Below, in pieces: positions 8,701 to 17,447 of a DNA stretch of 64,000 nucleotides (positions are counted from its first letter, which is position 1; each line of letters opens with the position of its first letter). The notes under the pieces are model-generated. The model ran no database searches. It saw only the letters and a program-made list of their open reading frames with translations, and was not told the DNA's origin. The stretch is from the NCBI RefSeq assembly GCF_011601265.1, contig NZ_JAAOLX010000001.1, positions 496,001 through 560,000 of the forward strand. Direction: 5' to 3'. Made by a program: the position numbers and the translations under genes. Source of the DNA: Iodobacter violaceini (GTDB taxonomy: Bacteria; Pseudomonadota; Gammaproteobacteria; Burkholderiales; Chitinibacteraceae).

Positions 8701-8906
8701 CGCTCGCTCCAGGTAAAATCTATGTAGGCGGTACTGCTTCTGTAGGCTTTAGCTGGAAAGATCTGCCAACAGGTAAACGCTACCTTGCTAATGTGTCTTA
8801 CCTGATTGACGGGGCAGCACAAAGCAATACATCACTACTTGTTGAAACCAATGATCCTGTCCCAAGTGCTACTTCAACATCGCGCGCGGTCAGTGCGGGT
8901 ATTTAA
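5763..8906 (+). CDS. Large secreted S8 family serine peptidase (subtilase)
   Basis: A 1047-residue extracellular or cell-surface subtilisin-like protease. Order: signal peptide (1-25, cut after ASA), inhibitor I9-type propeptide (about 30-125, ending near VVAITLDLPR), then the S8 domain. Catalytic residues are Asp170 (VIDTGVW), His261 (DSHGSHTAS) and Ser615 (GTSMSSPHVAG). A protease-associated (PA) insertion lies around 400-530 (KVAGKIVLCDRG). A fibronectin-III-like domain near 710-820 gives the plant cucumisin-type architecture. The C-terminal region (about 870-970, with GGEDDLDLLVMN) resembles bacterial pre-peptidase beta domains. No PEP-CTERM tail is present. It is coupled to the upstream PEP-CTERM gene by a 4-base overlap and followed by a strong terminator. 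Confidence 0.95.
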   Translation: MMKRSIINLAITALLTAGAAGFASAEEARLPYIIQLTDQPAASYTGAISGLKATKPVSGQLLDINAYDVQAYINYIERKQNNVIASIGNAPVVHNYQVVFNGFSAMLTDAEVRKLKNNTDVVAITLDLPRTIQTNYTPKFLGLDKPGVGLWSKLNGAASAGENIVIGVIDTGVWPEDPSFADRVNANGEATHDAAGTQVYGAPPAAWKGSCENGEGFSNANCNNKLIGAKKFRAQYDALVASGAKVPHWSDYNSPRDSDSHGSHTASTAGGNGKVAAAIGGASIGYISGIAPRARLATYKVCWTSNDPVVAAGKNNCYGGDSIKAIEAAVSDGVNVLNYSISGGEQLNDPVDLAFLAATNAGVFVAASAGNSGPANMVAHIGPWLTTVAASTHDRVQESTVTLGNSVYKGGSVNPAPLSGNLIVAKNAGISNYESLSPASKAALDRCYGDADSVPADAKLDPAKVAGKIVLCDRGSSALLNKSAAVKEAGGAGMLLTNVAGGAATITAFSHVIPTVHISAADGVAAKAYAAAAGNTAQALFSASVTTSAGNAPVMADFSSRGPNRADANVLKPDLTAPGVDILAASRPELTEAQRNQVANGAAAPAEWQSMQGTSMSSPHVAGLGALLHQLHPTWSPAAIKSALMTSAYSTLNDGQPGLQNGLLPWAQGAGHVNPNTAADPGLVYDVSPLDYDRYLCGQNQLSPSKCSLIGSIQPYNLNVPSLTAANVLGKFTFNRTVTNVSDRVATYTAQASISGFDTVVSPSTLSLNPGESKSFTVTLSRTTAPKSVYQYGSLVWSDGTHTVRSPLTARASLLATVSQLNSEETTGNKVVTIATGSDGKLTLVKGGLKEATLNKATVATDSAAKDGVRECTAGTSTAGVIVHSFSVPAGNLATRFALYNADTTHGGEDDLDLLVMNAAGVKVGSSGSDGSNESVQLFNLPAGNYKACVVGYAVKGGTTDYTLSSWIVNAGDTGGSFKALAPGKIYVGGTASVGFSWKDLPTGKRYLANVSYLIDGAAQSNTSLLVETNDPVPSATSTSRAVSAGI

Positions 8907-8931
8907 CTAAGCAGCATGTGATCTTTAATGC

Positions 8932-8964
8932 AAAACGGCGAGCCAGTTTGGTTCGCCGTTTTTT
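8932..8964 (+). terminator. Terminator after the subtilase gene
   Basis: AAAACGGCGA and TCGCCGTTTT form a 10-bp stem with an 11-base loop, followed by further T, 26 bases after the stop codon of the subtilase. It closes the two-gene plus-strand operon. Confidence 0.9.
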
Positions 8965-8985
8965 ATGCCTAAAAATCAAACACGC

Positions 8986-9342
8986 CTAGTTCATCACACC
9001 CGTACTCTGTAAAACACACTGCTTTTGCCTGCATACTGCGCCTGGGTCTGCCACAAACTGGCATGCAGATAACTCACCGCTTTTTTTAATATCAGACACC
9101 CTTTGCTGACTATATTGCCTGGCAAGCAAAGCTATTTTTTCCCCTTGCCCTTCTGCAACAGACCATGGCAGATACAGCTCAGGGCCACCGCATGACTGTG
9201 CCCCCACAGCCACGGTTCGGCATTGCGTATCTTGCACGCACCTGGCACTGCCAATTTCTGCCCTTAAACTATGCAAAGTTTCTTCCGCAAAAGAAGAAGA
9301 AACACTCAGGCAAAAAAACAAAGCAGACAGTTTAGCAATCAT
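8986..9342 (-). CDS. Small secreted Cys-containing protein of unknown function
   Basis: 118 residues starting at ATG 9342, chosen because GGAG lies 5 bases before it and a signal peptide follows (MIAKLSALFFCLSVSSSFAE). The mature part has six Cys, in ARCVQDTQC, GAQSCGGPE, SACQF and AVCRQKQC, suggesting disulfides in the periplasm. A PWS motif follows the SCGGP stretch. I do not recognise a characterised family. It lies alone after the terminator that ends the nuo operon and converges with the subtilase gene. Confidence 0.75.
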   Translation of the reverse strand: MIAKLSALFFCLSVSSSFAEETLHSLRAEIGSARCVQDTQCRTVAVGAQSCGGPELYLPWSVAEGQGEKIALLARQYSQQRVSDIKKSGELSACQFVADPGAVCRQKQCVLQSTGVMN

Positions 9343-9395
9343 TGAGGCTCCATGAGCGGGTAGCAAAACACAGGCATACGCTTATCATTAAACAC

Positions 9396-9428
9396 AAAAA
9401 AGCCCAAACAATGTTGGGCTTTTTTTTT
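9396..9428 (-). terminator. Bidirectional terminator at the end of the nuo operon
   Basis: AGCCCAA and TTGGGCT form a 7-bp stem (6-base loop) flanked by A-run and T-run on both sides, so it works on either strand. It overlaps the end of the DUF2818 gene and stands between the nuo operon and the small secreted protein gene. Confidence 0.85.
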
Positions 9429-9723
9429 AGATTCCAGGTTTACGCCAGAAATAGCGCCAAACAAATCCAGGCCAGGCAAATACGATAAACATCGCAAAGG
9501 TCGTGGCAAAGAAAGGCCAGTTTTGCGCGTGCACCGGAGAGAGTCGTCCCTCCAGTACCCTTGCCAGCAAGCCCAGCGCAAGATAGAGCAAAATCAGCTC
9601 TAACATGCGCCAGTGAAAACCCTTCACCTTTTTGGCCGGAATGCAAAAAATAATACGCTCAAAGAAAAACGGCAGATTGGCAGCAATCAGCGCCAATCCA
9701 CAGAGCAGGTACACATTATTCAT
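9427..9723 (-). CDS. DUF2818 family membrane protein downstream of nuoN
   Basis: 98 residues with three hydrophobic segments (about 5-25, 43-62 and 70-90), ending FVWRYFWRKPG. Members of this family follow nuoN in many betaproteobacteria, so a link with complex I is likely, but no biochemical role is known to me. The start ATG shares its A with the nuoN stop (TAATG), so the two are translationally coupled. It is the last gene of the operon and its end overlaps the terminator. Confidence 0.85.
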   Translation of the reverse strand: MNNVYLLCGLALIAANLPFFFERIIFCIPAKKVKGFHWRMLELILLYLALGLLARVLEGRLSPVHAQNWPFFATTFAMFIVFAWPGFVWRYFWRKPGI

Positions 9724-11180
9724 TACATTGGCACAGTCAGTGATGAAGTAACGGCTTGCGACAGCACTGCCATCAGGCGATCAGGCATCAGACCCATCAC
9801 CAGCAACAAAATGCAGTTCACAGACAGCACCAGCCTGGTATCAAAACCTGCCTCAATCGGCGCTGAGTCTGTTGCTTCATCAAAATACATGATCTTCACA
9901 ACGCGCAGGTAATAAAACGCGCCAACCAGCGAGAACATCACCGCAATCACCGCCAGCCAGACATAGCCCAGATTTACCACTGCCTGTAATACCGACAACT
10001 TAGCAAAGAAACCAACAAAGACCGGAATACCTGCCATAGAGAACATCACAAACATCATCATGCAGGCAAACCACGGGCTGCGCGCTGCCAAGCCTTTGAA
10101 ATCATCAATCTTATCGGCTTCAAAGCCTTCGCGGGACAGCAGCATCACCATACCGAAACCCGCTGCCGCCGTCAGTACATAAACCATGGCGTAGAAAAAC
10201 GACGCGGCGTAACCAACCGGGCTGGCAACCAGGATACCTAAGAGCAAGAAGCCCATATGAGAGATCGTGGAGTAAGCCATCATGCGTTTCATGCTGGTTT
10301 GAGCAATTGCGGTCAGGTTACCAATACCCATAGAGAGCACTGACAACACCACCAGCATGCCGCGCCAGTCAAAAGCGTAGCCTTCCATACCTTGCGCTAA
10401 TAAGCGAATCACAAATACAAAGGCAGCCAGCTTAGGAGCAGAACCAATCAGTTGAGTTACAGGTGTAGGTGCACCTTCATAAACATCCGGCACCCACATA
10501 TGGAATGGTACTGCGCCCAATTTAAAGCCAATACCTGTCACAAGGAAGACCAGACCAAAAGCGGCAAGCATACGGTTTGCTTCACCACTGGCAATCTTAT
10601 GGGCGATCACAAACACATCCAGCGAAGCGGTCGCGCCGTAAATCATCGACATACCGTAAAGCAACATACCAGATGCTAAAGCACCCAGAATAAAGTACTT
10701 CATCGCAGCTTCTGTGGATTGCACTGAATCACGCTGCAACGCCACGAGGGCGTACAAAGACAAGGACAGCAACTCAAGGCCCATGTACAGCGTTAAGAAA
10801 TTAACGCTGGAGGCCATGATCATCATGCCCGCCAGAGCAAACAGAGTCAGCGTAAACAACTCGCCACGGAACAGACCGCGCACCATGCTGTAATCACGGC
10901 CATAAATCAGCACCAGTGCCACGCCCAGGATCATGCCGATTTTGGCAAAATCAGCGATTGGATCACTAATAAACAAACCATTAAATGCCAGACGCGGAGT
11001 GGCCTGATAGCCATTCACAACGAGGAAAGCGGTTACCGCCAACACAAGCAGCGTCAACACATAAGTAATGTGTCGCTTGGCATCCGACACAAACAAATCA
11101 ATCAGTAGTACCGCACAGCTGGCAAGCAGCAGGAAAATTTCCGGCATTGCCACCCAAGCATTCAGGCTGGTCCAGGTCAT
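9723..11180 (-). CDS. nuoN: NADH-quinone oxidoreductase subunit N
   Basis: Antiporter-like proton-pumping membrane subunit of complex I, 485 residues with about 14 hydrophobic segments. Family signatures include GLELLSLSLYALVAL, the lysine-containing GFKLGAVPFHMWVPDVYEGAPTPV and MKRMMAYSTISHMGF. It is the last nuo gene, 99 bases after nuoM, a gap that contains a hairpin. Confidence 0.97.
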   Translation of the reverse strand: MTWTSLNAWVAMPEIFLLLASCAVLLIDLFVSDAKRHITYVLTLLVLAVTAFLVVNGYQATPRLAFNGLFISDPIADFAKIGMILGVALVLIYGRDYSMVRGLFRGELFTLTLFALAGMMIMASSVNFLTLYMGLELLSLSLYALVALQRDSVQSTEAAMKYFILGALASGMLLYGMSMIYGATASLDVFVIAHKIASGEANRMLAAFGLVFLVTGIGFKLGAVPFHMWVPDVYEGAPTPVTQLIGSAPKLAAFVFVIRLLAQGMEGYAFDWRGMLVVLSVLSMGIGNLTAIAQTSMKRMMAYSTISHMGFLLLGILVASPVGYAASFFYAMVYVLTAAAGFGMVMLLSREGFEADKIDDFKGLAARSPWFACMMMFVMFSMAGIPVFVGFFAKLSVLQAVVNLGYVWLAVIAVMFSLVGAFYYLRVVKIMYFDEATDSAPIEAGFDTRLVLSVNCILLLVMGLMPDRLMAVLSQAVTSSLTVPM

Positions 11181-11241
11181 TATTCAACCCTATCAAATAA
11201 TAGTATGGTGGTCCGAAGGTATGTTTCTACCTCTGGATAAA

Positions 11242-11270
11242 GTCGGGTATTCATAAAATGAATGCCCGAC
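11242..11270. repeat. Inverted repeat in the nuoM-nuoN gap
   Basis: GTCGGGTATTCAT and ATGAATGCCCGAC form a 13-bp stem with a 3-base loop (one mismatch or G-U depending on strand). There is no U-tract, so it is more likely an mRNA-stabilising or processing hairpin than a terminator. Confidence 0.6.
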
Positions 11271-11279
11271 TATCTCGAA

Positions 11280-12785
11280 TCAGTGCAATTTGCTTTGTGA
11301 TACATGCCAGATCAAATCATTAACAGACACATGCATTACATCAGCAAATGGCTTCGGATACAGGCCCATGCCCAATACCGCTACAGCTAATACAGCAAGG
11401 ATCAGGAATTCGCGTGAATTTACGTCTTTCAGATGCTCAACATGATCATTGGCAACCTCACCGAATAACACCCGCTTGTACATCCACAGGGTATAAGCAG
11501 CACCAAAGATCAGCGTTGTAGCACCCGCAAAGGCGTACCAGAAGTTCACTTGTACAGCCCCCAGAATCACCATAAATTCACCGGCAAAACCAGAAGTGCC
11601 CGGCAGACCTGAGTTAGCCATTGCAAACAGCATCATAAAACTGGCGAAAATTGGCATTTTATTCGCCACGCCACCGTAATCGGCGATCTTGCGGCTGTGT
11701 ACACGGTCGTACATCACGCCAATACAGAAGAACATCGCGGCAGACACAAAGCCGTGCGAGATCATTTGCAGTAATGCGCCTTCAACTGCGTACTGGTTCA
11801 TTTGCGTGCCGCCGGCAAACATAAAGAAGCCCAGCGTGACAAAACCCATATGTGAGATCGATGAATAAGCAACCAGCTTTTTCATATCGGTTTGCACAAG
11901 TGCCACCAAACCAATGTAAATCACCGCAACCAGTGACAATGCTACAAACACCCATGCGTATTCGCGTGCAGCATCCGGTGCAATCGGCAGGGCAAACCGC
12001 AGGAAACCATAAGCCCCCAGTTTCAGGGTAATAGCTGCCAGTACCATCGAACCACCAGTAGGCGCTTCAACGTGGGCATCCGGCAACCATGTGTGAACAG
12101 GCCACATTGGCACTTTCACAGCAAAGGCAAAGAAGAAGGCAATCAGTACTAAAGTCTGAGCGGTCATTCCCAGCGGCAGGCGCTGGAAATCAGCAATTTC
12201 AAAACTACCGCCCGTTTGCTGATACAGGTAGATAAAACCAACCAGTGTCAGCAAAGAACCAAGTAAGGTGTAAAGAAAGAATTTAATCGATGCATACACG
12301 CGGCGCGGGCCACCCCAGATACCAATAATCAGGTACATAGGAATCAGCATCGCTTCAAAGAATACGTAGAACAAGATCGCATCAAGCGCAGCAAATGCGC
12401 CATTGATCAGGCCCGACATAATCAGGAAAGCGGCCATATATTGCGCGGTGCGTTTCTCAATAACCTGCCAGCCTGCCAATACAACCATCAGAGTGACAAA
12501 GCTATTTAAAATTACAAACAGCATCGAAATGCCATCAACCCCAAGATGGTAGTTGATATTAAATGAAGTGATCCAAGGGATCATTTCTTCAAACTGCATG
12601 CCGCCGTGCAAAGACTCAAACTGCGTATACAGCGGAATGGTTACCAAGAAACTCAGCAAAGCGCCAGCCAGCGCCAGCCAGCGCGCCGCTTTAGCGTTTT
12701 TGTCCCCGCCTGTCGCGAGTACTGCAAGGCCTGCCACGATCGGCAGCCAGATCGCGAGGCTTAGAAGATTACCCGTCATAGTCAA
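11280..12785 (-). CDS. nuoM: NADH-quinone oxidoreductase subunit M
   Basis: Antiporter-like proton-pumping subunit of complex I, 501 residues and about 14 membrane helices. The key Glu lies in FYVFFEAMLIPMYLIIGIWG, and the channel lysine and histidine in FAVKVPMWPVHTWLPDAHVEAPT and MKKLVAYSSISHMGF. It lies between nuoL and nuoN, separated from nuoL by a 66-base GC-rich gap with two hairpins. Confidence 0.98.
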   Translation of the reverse strand: MTMTGNLLSLAIWLPIVAGLAVLATGGDKNAKAARWLALAGALLSFLVTIPLYTQFESLHGGMQFEEMIPWITSFNINYHLGVDGISMLFVILNSFVTLMVVLAGWQVIEKRTAQYMAAFLIMSGLINGAFAALDAILFYVFFEAMLIPMYLIIGIWGGPRRVYASIKFFLYTLLGSLLTLVGFIYLYQQTGGSFEIADFQRLPLGMTAQTLVLIAFFFAFAVKVPMWPVHTWLPDAHVEAPTGGSMVLAAITLKLGAYGFLRFALPIAPDAAREYAWVFVALSLVAVIYIGLVALVQTDMKKLVAYSSISHMGFVTLGFFMFAGGTQMNQYAVEGALLQMISHGFVSAAMFFCIGVMYDRVHSRKIADYGGVANKMPIFASFMMLFAMANSGLPGTSGFAGEFMVILGAVQVNFWYAFAGATTLIFGAAYTLWMYKRVLFGEVANDHVEHLKDVNSREFLILAVLAVAVLGMGLYPKPFADVMHVSVNDLIWHVSQSKLH

Positions 12786-12806
12786 CCTACTTGTTATTTA
12801 ATCCGA

Positions 12807-12843
12807 GGGGGGCAAAGCCCCCCGATCCCCGGCTGTACGCCGG
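12807..12843. repeat. Tandem GC hairpins in the nuoL-nuoM gap
   Basis: GGGGGGC-AAA-GCCCCCC (7-bp stem) is followed a few bases on by CCGGC-TGTAC-GCCGG. No T-run follows on the minus strand. These stems could tune the relative amounts of nuoL and nuoM message. Confidence 0.6.
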
Positions 12844-12851
12844 CCATCTTA

Positions 12852-14900
12852 TTAGGCCAGCAGGCCAGCAATCCACCACGTCATCAGGCCAATTGCACCG
12901 ATAATCATGGCAAAAGCGTAGTGGTAGATATAACCAGATTGCAATTTACGCGCCAACGCTGAAAACAGCCCCACCAGCTTAGCTGAGCCATTAACAAGCA
13001 AGCCGTCGATGATGAAGGTATCCCCTACTTTCCAGAATAAAGTACCCAATACACGACCACCTGCTGCAAAGCCATTGATATACAGGTGATCCATGTAGTA
13101 CTTCTCATCCAGCAGTTTCTTGATACCTACCGATGTAAAGAAGCGTTCCAGAGCAGCAGGAATACTTGGCTTCACCAGGTAGAAGTACCAGGACACCGCT
13201 ACACCTGCTAAGGCCAGCCAGAATGGCAAGGTGGTCAGAGAGTGAATACCCATGCCGATTGCGCCATGGAATTCTTCTTTCATCACTTCCATAGCAGGGT
13301 GAGCTTCATGATTTACAAAAATCACACCCTTGAAGAAATCACCGTAAAGCATAGGATCGATTGCAAAGTAACCAATCACCAGCGACGGGATAGCCAGCAT
13401 CACCAGCGGCAAAGTCACTACCCAAGGTGTTTCATGCGGTTTTTGCCCTGGAGCAAGACCATGATGGTGCTCATCAGCATGATGATCATCATCATGTGCA
13501 TGCGCATCGTGGCCGTGGTGATCATGCGCCTTACCGAAACGCTCTTCACCGTGGAACACCAGGAAGTACATACGGAAAGAGTAGAAAGCCGTTACAAACA
13601 CACCAGCCACAACAGCGAAGTAAGCAAAACCAGCGCCTGGCAAGTTTGAAGCGTGCACCGCTTCGATAATCGAATCTTTAGAATAGAAACCAGACAAGAA
13701 CGGTGTACCGATCAGGGCCAGAGAGCCAATCAAAGAGGTAATCCAGGTAATTGGCATGTATTTCTTCAAGCCACCCATATTGCGGATGTCCTGATCGTGA
13801 TGCATACCAATAATCACAGAACCTGCAGCAAGGAATAACAGCGCTTTAAAGAATGCGTGCGTCATCAGGTGAAATACCGCTACCGAGTAAGCTGATGCAC
13901 CTAAAGCAACCGTCATATAACCGAGCTGTGACAAAGTGGAATATGCCACAACGCGCTTGATATCGTTCTGGATAATCCCGAGGAAACCCATAAACAGCGC
14001 AGTAATCGAGCCAATTACCATCACAAAATTCAGCGCAGTATCTGATAACTCAAACAATGGCGACATACGCGCCACCATAAAGATACCTGCCGTCACCATT
14101 GTTGCCGCGTGAATCAGTGCGGAAATCGGTGTCGGGCCTTCCATCGAATCCGGCAACCAGACATGCAGCGGAAACTGAGCCGATTTACCCATCGCACCGA
14201 TAAACAGCAAGATGCAAGTCACCGACAACAAGGACCAGGTCACATTTGGGAACAAGCTAATCGTGGCTTCTTTCAGTGCAGGTGCTTTTGCAAATACATC
14301 GGCGTAATCGAGCGAGCCAAAGTAAGCCAGCACCAGACCAATCCCTAAAAGGAAACCAAAGTCACCTACACGGTTGATCAGGAAAGCCTTCATATTGGCG
14401 AAAGTGGCCGTTGGCTTTTTGAACCAGAAACCAATCAAGAGGTAAGAAACCAAACCTACCGCTTCCCAGCCGAAGAAGAGCTGAACGAAGTTATTCGCCA
14501 TCACCAGCATCAGCATCGAGAAGGTAAACAGCGAGATATAGCTGAAGAAACGCTGATAACCCGGGTCTTCAGACATATAACCAATGGTATAGATATGCAC
14601 CATCAGGGATACAAAGGTCACCACGCACATCATCATTGCGGTGAGCTTATCAACCAGGAAACCAACATTGAAATCAACACCATTAACAGTCAGCCAGGTA
14701 TAAACCGTACCGTTAAAGTTATCGCCACCTGACACCAGATGGTTTAAAACATAAGCCGACATCAGGAACGAAGCAGCAACACCACCAATCGTGACGATAT
14801 GCGATGCACGCCGCCCGATTGCCCAGCCAAACAAGCCTGCAACCAGCGCGCCAAACAGGGGCGCCAGCGGGATTAAGAGATAAATCGTTTTCATATCCAT
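12852..14900 (-). CDS. nuoL: NADH-quinone oxidoreductase subunit L with His-rich loop
   Basis: Largest antiporter-like proton-pumping subunit, 682 residues. It has the usual helices, the quinone-arm family motifs FFGWEAVGLVSYLLIGFW and KSAQFPLHVWLPDSMEGPTP, and a C-terminal lateral helix region. Residues 459-480 form an insert with 11 His and 6 Asp out of 22 residues in a hydrophilic loop, a metal-binding-like composition. The ATG at 14900 is taken because AGGG stands 7 bases upstream; another ATG lies two codons on. nuoK ends 17 bases before. Confidence 0.97.
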   Translation of the reverse strand: MDMKTIYLLIPLAPLFGALVAGLFGWAIGRRASHIVTIGGVAASFLMSAYVLNHLVSGGDNFNGTVYTWLTVNGVDFNVGFLVDKLTAMMMCVVTFVSLMVHIYTIGYMSEDPGYQRFFSYISLFTFSMLMLVMANNFVQLFFGWEAVGLVSYLLIGFWFKKPTATFANMKAFLINRVGDFGFLLGIGLVLAYFGSLDYADVFAKAPALKEATISLFPNVTWSLLSVTCILLFIGAMGKSAQFPLHVWLPDSMEGPTPISALIHAATMVTAGIFMVARMSPLFELSDTALNFVMVIGSITALFMGFLGIIQNDIKRVVAYSTLSQLGYMTVALGASAYSVAVFHLMTHAFFKALLFLAAGSVIIGMHHDQDIRNMGGLKKYMPITWITSLIGSLALIGTPFLSGFYSKDSIIEAVHASNLPGAGFAYFAVVAGVFVTAFYSFRMYFLVFHGEERFGKAHDHHGHDAHAHDDDHHADEHHHGLAPGQKPHETPWVVTLPLVMLAIPSLVIGYFAIDPMLYGDFFKGVIFVNHEAHPAMEVMKEEFHGAIGMGIHSLTTLPFWLALAGVAVSWYFYLVKPSIPAALERFFTSVGIKKLLDEKYYMDHLYINGFAAGGRVLGTLFWKVGDTFIIDGLLVNGSAKLVGLFSALARKLQSGYIYHYAFAMIIGAIGLMTWWIAGLLA

Positions 14901-14916
14901 ATATAACCCTGTCCCC

Positions 14917-15222
14917 TTAACCCTTCAGGCTGTCGAGATCTTCGACGTTGATCGATCGCAGATTGCGGAATAACACAATCAGGATCGCCAGCCCAATTGC
15001 GGCTTCAGCCGCGGCCACCGTCAAGATAAAGAACACGAAAATCTGCCCTGCTGAATCGCCAAGGAACTGCGAGAAAGCAATGAAATTCATATTCACCGCA
15101 AGCAACATCAACTCAATCGCCATAAGCAGCACGATTAAGTTTTTACGGTTCATAAAGATACCGAAAATACTGATGGCAAATAAACAAGCCGCCAGCACAA
15201 GATAATGCGTCAACTCAAGCAT
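14917..15222 (-). CDS. nuoK: NADH-quinone oxidoreductase subunit K
   Basis: Small membrane subunit of complex I, 101 residues with three transmembrane helices. It shows the conserved [23 protein letters not shown] (proton-path Glu in the second helix) and [18 protein letters not shown] (Glu in the third). It lies 20 bases after nuoJ and 17 before nuoL. Confidence 0.98.
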   Translation of the reverse strand: MLELTHYLVLAACLFAISIFGIFMNRKNLIVLLMAIELMLLAVNMNFIAFSQFLGDSAGQIFVFFILTVAAAEAAIGLAILIVLFRNLRSINVEDLDSLKG

Positions 15223-15242
15223 AAAAACTTTTCCTTGGGCAC

Positions 15243-15878
15243 TTAGGCTGCTGGTTTATCATCGCTGGCAGGAACTTCTGCCAGCTCTTTAACGGTGGCT
15301 GCCATCTTGACGATACGCAGACGATCACTGGCTTTAACACGAACCTGCTCACCAGGATTGATGTATTTGCTGCTTTTACGTTTACGCAGAGTAAGGCCAA
15401 TGGCGGCAATCATACCCACCAGCAGAATCACTGAAGCTAACTGGAAAGGCAGGAAATACTGGGTGTAAATCAAACGGCCTAATTCATGCACATTGCTATA
15501 GCCAGCAGGACGCTCAACCAGCGCAGCACCTTCCAGCTGGCTTGCGCCATGGGTAATCACCAAGACCATTTCCACCAGCATGGTGCCAGCAACAACACCG
15601 GCGACAGGAGCAAACTTCCAGAAGCCTTTACGCAGCTCCTCGAAATTAATGTCCAGCATCATCACCACAAACAGGAACAGCACCATGACTGCCCCCACAT
15701 AAATCAGCACAAGGGAAACAGCCAGGAATTCTGCCTTCATCAGCATCCACAGCATAGCTGCGGTAAAGAAAGACAAAATCAGCAGTAAAGCGGCTTGTAC
15801 CGGATTTTTGGTACTGACTACGCCAAGTGCAGAAACCAGCAGCACCAGTGCGAAGAAACTAAATAGAGCAATTGTCAT
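15243..15878 (-). CDS. nuoJ: NADH-quinone oxidoreductase subunit J
   Basis: Five-helix membrane subunit of complex I, 211 residues. The conserved [29 protein letters not shown] contains the central pi-bulge helix. The C-terminal 50 residues are hydrophilic and extend past the helices, as usual in this class. It sits between nuoI (9 bases upstream) and nuoK. Confidence 0.97.
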   Translation of the reverse strand: MTIALFSFFALVLLVSALGVVSTKNPVQAALLLILSFFTAAMLWMLMKAEFLAVSLVLIYVGAVMVLFLFVVMMLDINFEELRKGFWKFAPVAGVVAGTMLVEMVLVITHGASQLEGAALVERPAGYSNVHELGRLIYTQYFLPFQLASVILLVGMIAAIGLTLRKRKSSKYINPGEQVRVKASDRLRIVKMAATVKELAEVPASDDKPAA

Positions 15879-15887
15879 CGGATACCC

Positions 15888-16376
15888 TTAGCGGTACTTA
15901 GCGTCTTGCGCTTTACGTTCAGCAATTTCGCTCTCGTACTTATCACCAACTGCCAGCAACATTGGCTTGGTGTAGTAGAGGTCGCCCCGTTTTTCGCCGT
16001 GATATTCAAGGATATGCGTTTCCACGATGGCATCCACCGGGCAAGCTTCCTCACAAAAACCACAGAAAATACATTTAGTCAGATCGATGTCATAACGAGT
16101 AGTGCGGCGTGTGCCGTCCTCACGCTTGTCTGACTCAATCACAATCGCCTGAGCCGGGCAAACTGCTTCACAAAGCTTACAGGCGATACAACGCTCTTCA
16201 CCATTGGCATAGCGGCGCTGTGCGTGCAGGCCGCGAAAACGCGGACTGTACGGTGTTTTTTCTTCAGGGAACTGCACTGTGATCTTGGTTTGGAACATAT
16301 GGCGGCCGGTAAGCATCAGGCCTTTTACCAATTCCACAAGCAAGAACGTTTTAAAGAAATAAGCAATCTTTTCCAT
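15888..16376 (-). CDS. nuoI: NADH-quinone oxidoreductase subunit I
   Basis: Ferredoxin-like peripheral-arm subunit, 162 residues, holding clusters N6a and N6b near the membrane. Two 4Fe-4S motifs are seen: [12 protein letters not shown] (Cys 63, 66, 69, 73) and [12 protein letters not shown] (Cys 102, 105, 108, 112). An N-terminal amphipathic helix anchors it. It follows nuoH after 12 bases. Confidence 0.98.
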   Translation of the reverse strand: MEKIAYFFKTFLLVELVKGLMLTGRHMFQTKITVQFPEEKTPYSPRFRGLHAQRRYANGEERCIACKLCEAVCPAQAIVIESDKREDGTRRTTRYDIDLTKCIFCGFCEEACPVDAIVETHILEYHGEKRGDLYYTKPMLLAVGDKYESEIAERKAQDAKYR

Positions 16377-16388
16377 AGCGGATCCTGT

Positions 16389-17435
16389 TTATTTCCAGAG
16401 GGACAGCGGCGTCTGCATCCAGGCGCCCACTACCACAATCCAAATCAAGGTGACCGGGATGAAAATTTTCCAACCCAAACGCATAAGCTGATCGTAACGA
16501 TAACGGGGGAAAGTAGCGCGGAACCACAAGAAGCAGAACAGCATAAAGGCTACTTTTAATACCCACCACAGTACCGATGGCGCGCCCAGAATACCCCAGC
16601 TTGCCGGGAACGGGCTTAACCAGCCGCCAAGGAACATGATCGATGTCATTGCTGAAATCAGAATCATATTGGCGTATTCGGCCAGGAAGAACAGTGCGAA
16701 GCTCATGCCCGAGTATTCAACCATGTGGCCCGCAACAATTTCTGATTCGCCTTCGGTTACGTCAAATGGCGCGCGGTTGGTTTCAGCCACACCAGAAATA
16801 AAGTACACAACAAACAGCGGCATTAAGGGAATCAGATTCCATGACAGAATCGAGCCACCAGCTACACCCTGGCTTTGCTGATTCACAATTTCGGTCATAT
16901 TTAAGCTGCCCGAAACCATCATCACACCGACCAGGGCAAAGCCCATTGCCAGCTCATAAGAAATCACCTGAGCCGCAGCGCGCATTGCACCAAGAAAAGC
17001 GTATTTGGAGTTAGATGCCCAGCCTGCCAGAATCACGCCGTAAACGCCCATCGAAGTGATAGCCATCACGTAGAGCAAGCCGACATTCACATCCGATAAA
17101 ACATAGCCAGGATAAAACGGCACTACGGCCCAAGCCGCCAGTGCCGGTACCAGAACCATAATCGGCGCTAAAAAGAACAGACCAGTGCTGGCAGCAGATG
17201 GAGAAATAATTTCTTTCAGCAGCAGCTTTACACCGTCGGCAATCGGTTGCAGCAGACCAAACGGACCAACCCGGTTCGGGCCGATACGAATCTGCATATA
17301 ACCGATCACTTTACGTTCAGCTAATGTCAGGTAAGCCACCGCGCCCATTAAAGGCGCAACGATGCAAACGATCTTGAGTAAGGTCCAGAGGACAAACGCG
17401 ATCTCTGTGCCGAACAACCCTTGTAACATTTCCAT
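16389..17435 (-). CDS. nuoH: NADH-quinone oxidoreductase subunit H
   Basis: Eight-helix membrane subunit that forms the quinone chamber, 348 residues. Signatures: [19 protein letters not shown], the acidic loop [20 protein letters not shown] lining the quinone site, and [17 protein letters not shown] near the C-terminus. It is 12 bases after nuoG. Confidence 0.98.
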   Translation of the reverse strand: MEMLQGLFGTEIAFVLWTLLKIVCIVAPLMGAVAYLTLAERKVIGYMQIRIGPNRVGPFGLLQPIADGVKLLLKEIISPSAASTGLFFLAPIMVLVPALAAWAVVPFYPGYVLSDVNVGLLYVMAITSMGVYGVILAGWASNSKYAFLGAMRAAAQVISYELAMGFALVGVMMVSGSLNMTEIVNQQSQGVAGGSILSWNLIPLMPLFVVYFISGVAETNRAPFDVTEGESEIVAGHMVEYSGMSFALFFLAEYANMILISAMTSIMFLGGWLSPFPASWGILGAPSVLWWVLKVAFMLFCFLWFRATFPRYRYDQLMRLGWKIFIPVTLIWIVVVGAWMQTPLSLWK

Positions 17436-17447
17436 ATTGGGCGCCCT

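Noticed and set aside
13242-13649. Plus-strand frame with repeated Met/Ile/His opposite the NuoL loop
   Set aside because: It is the reverse complement of the His-rich codons of nuoL and not an independent gene.
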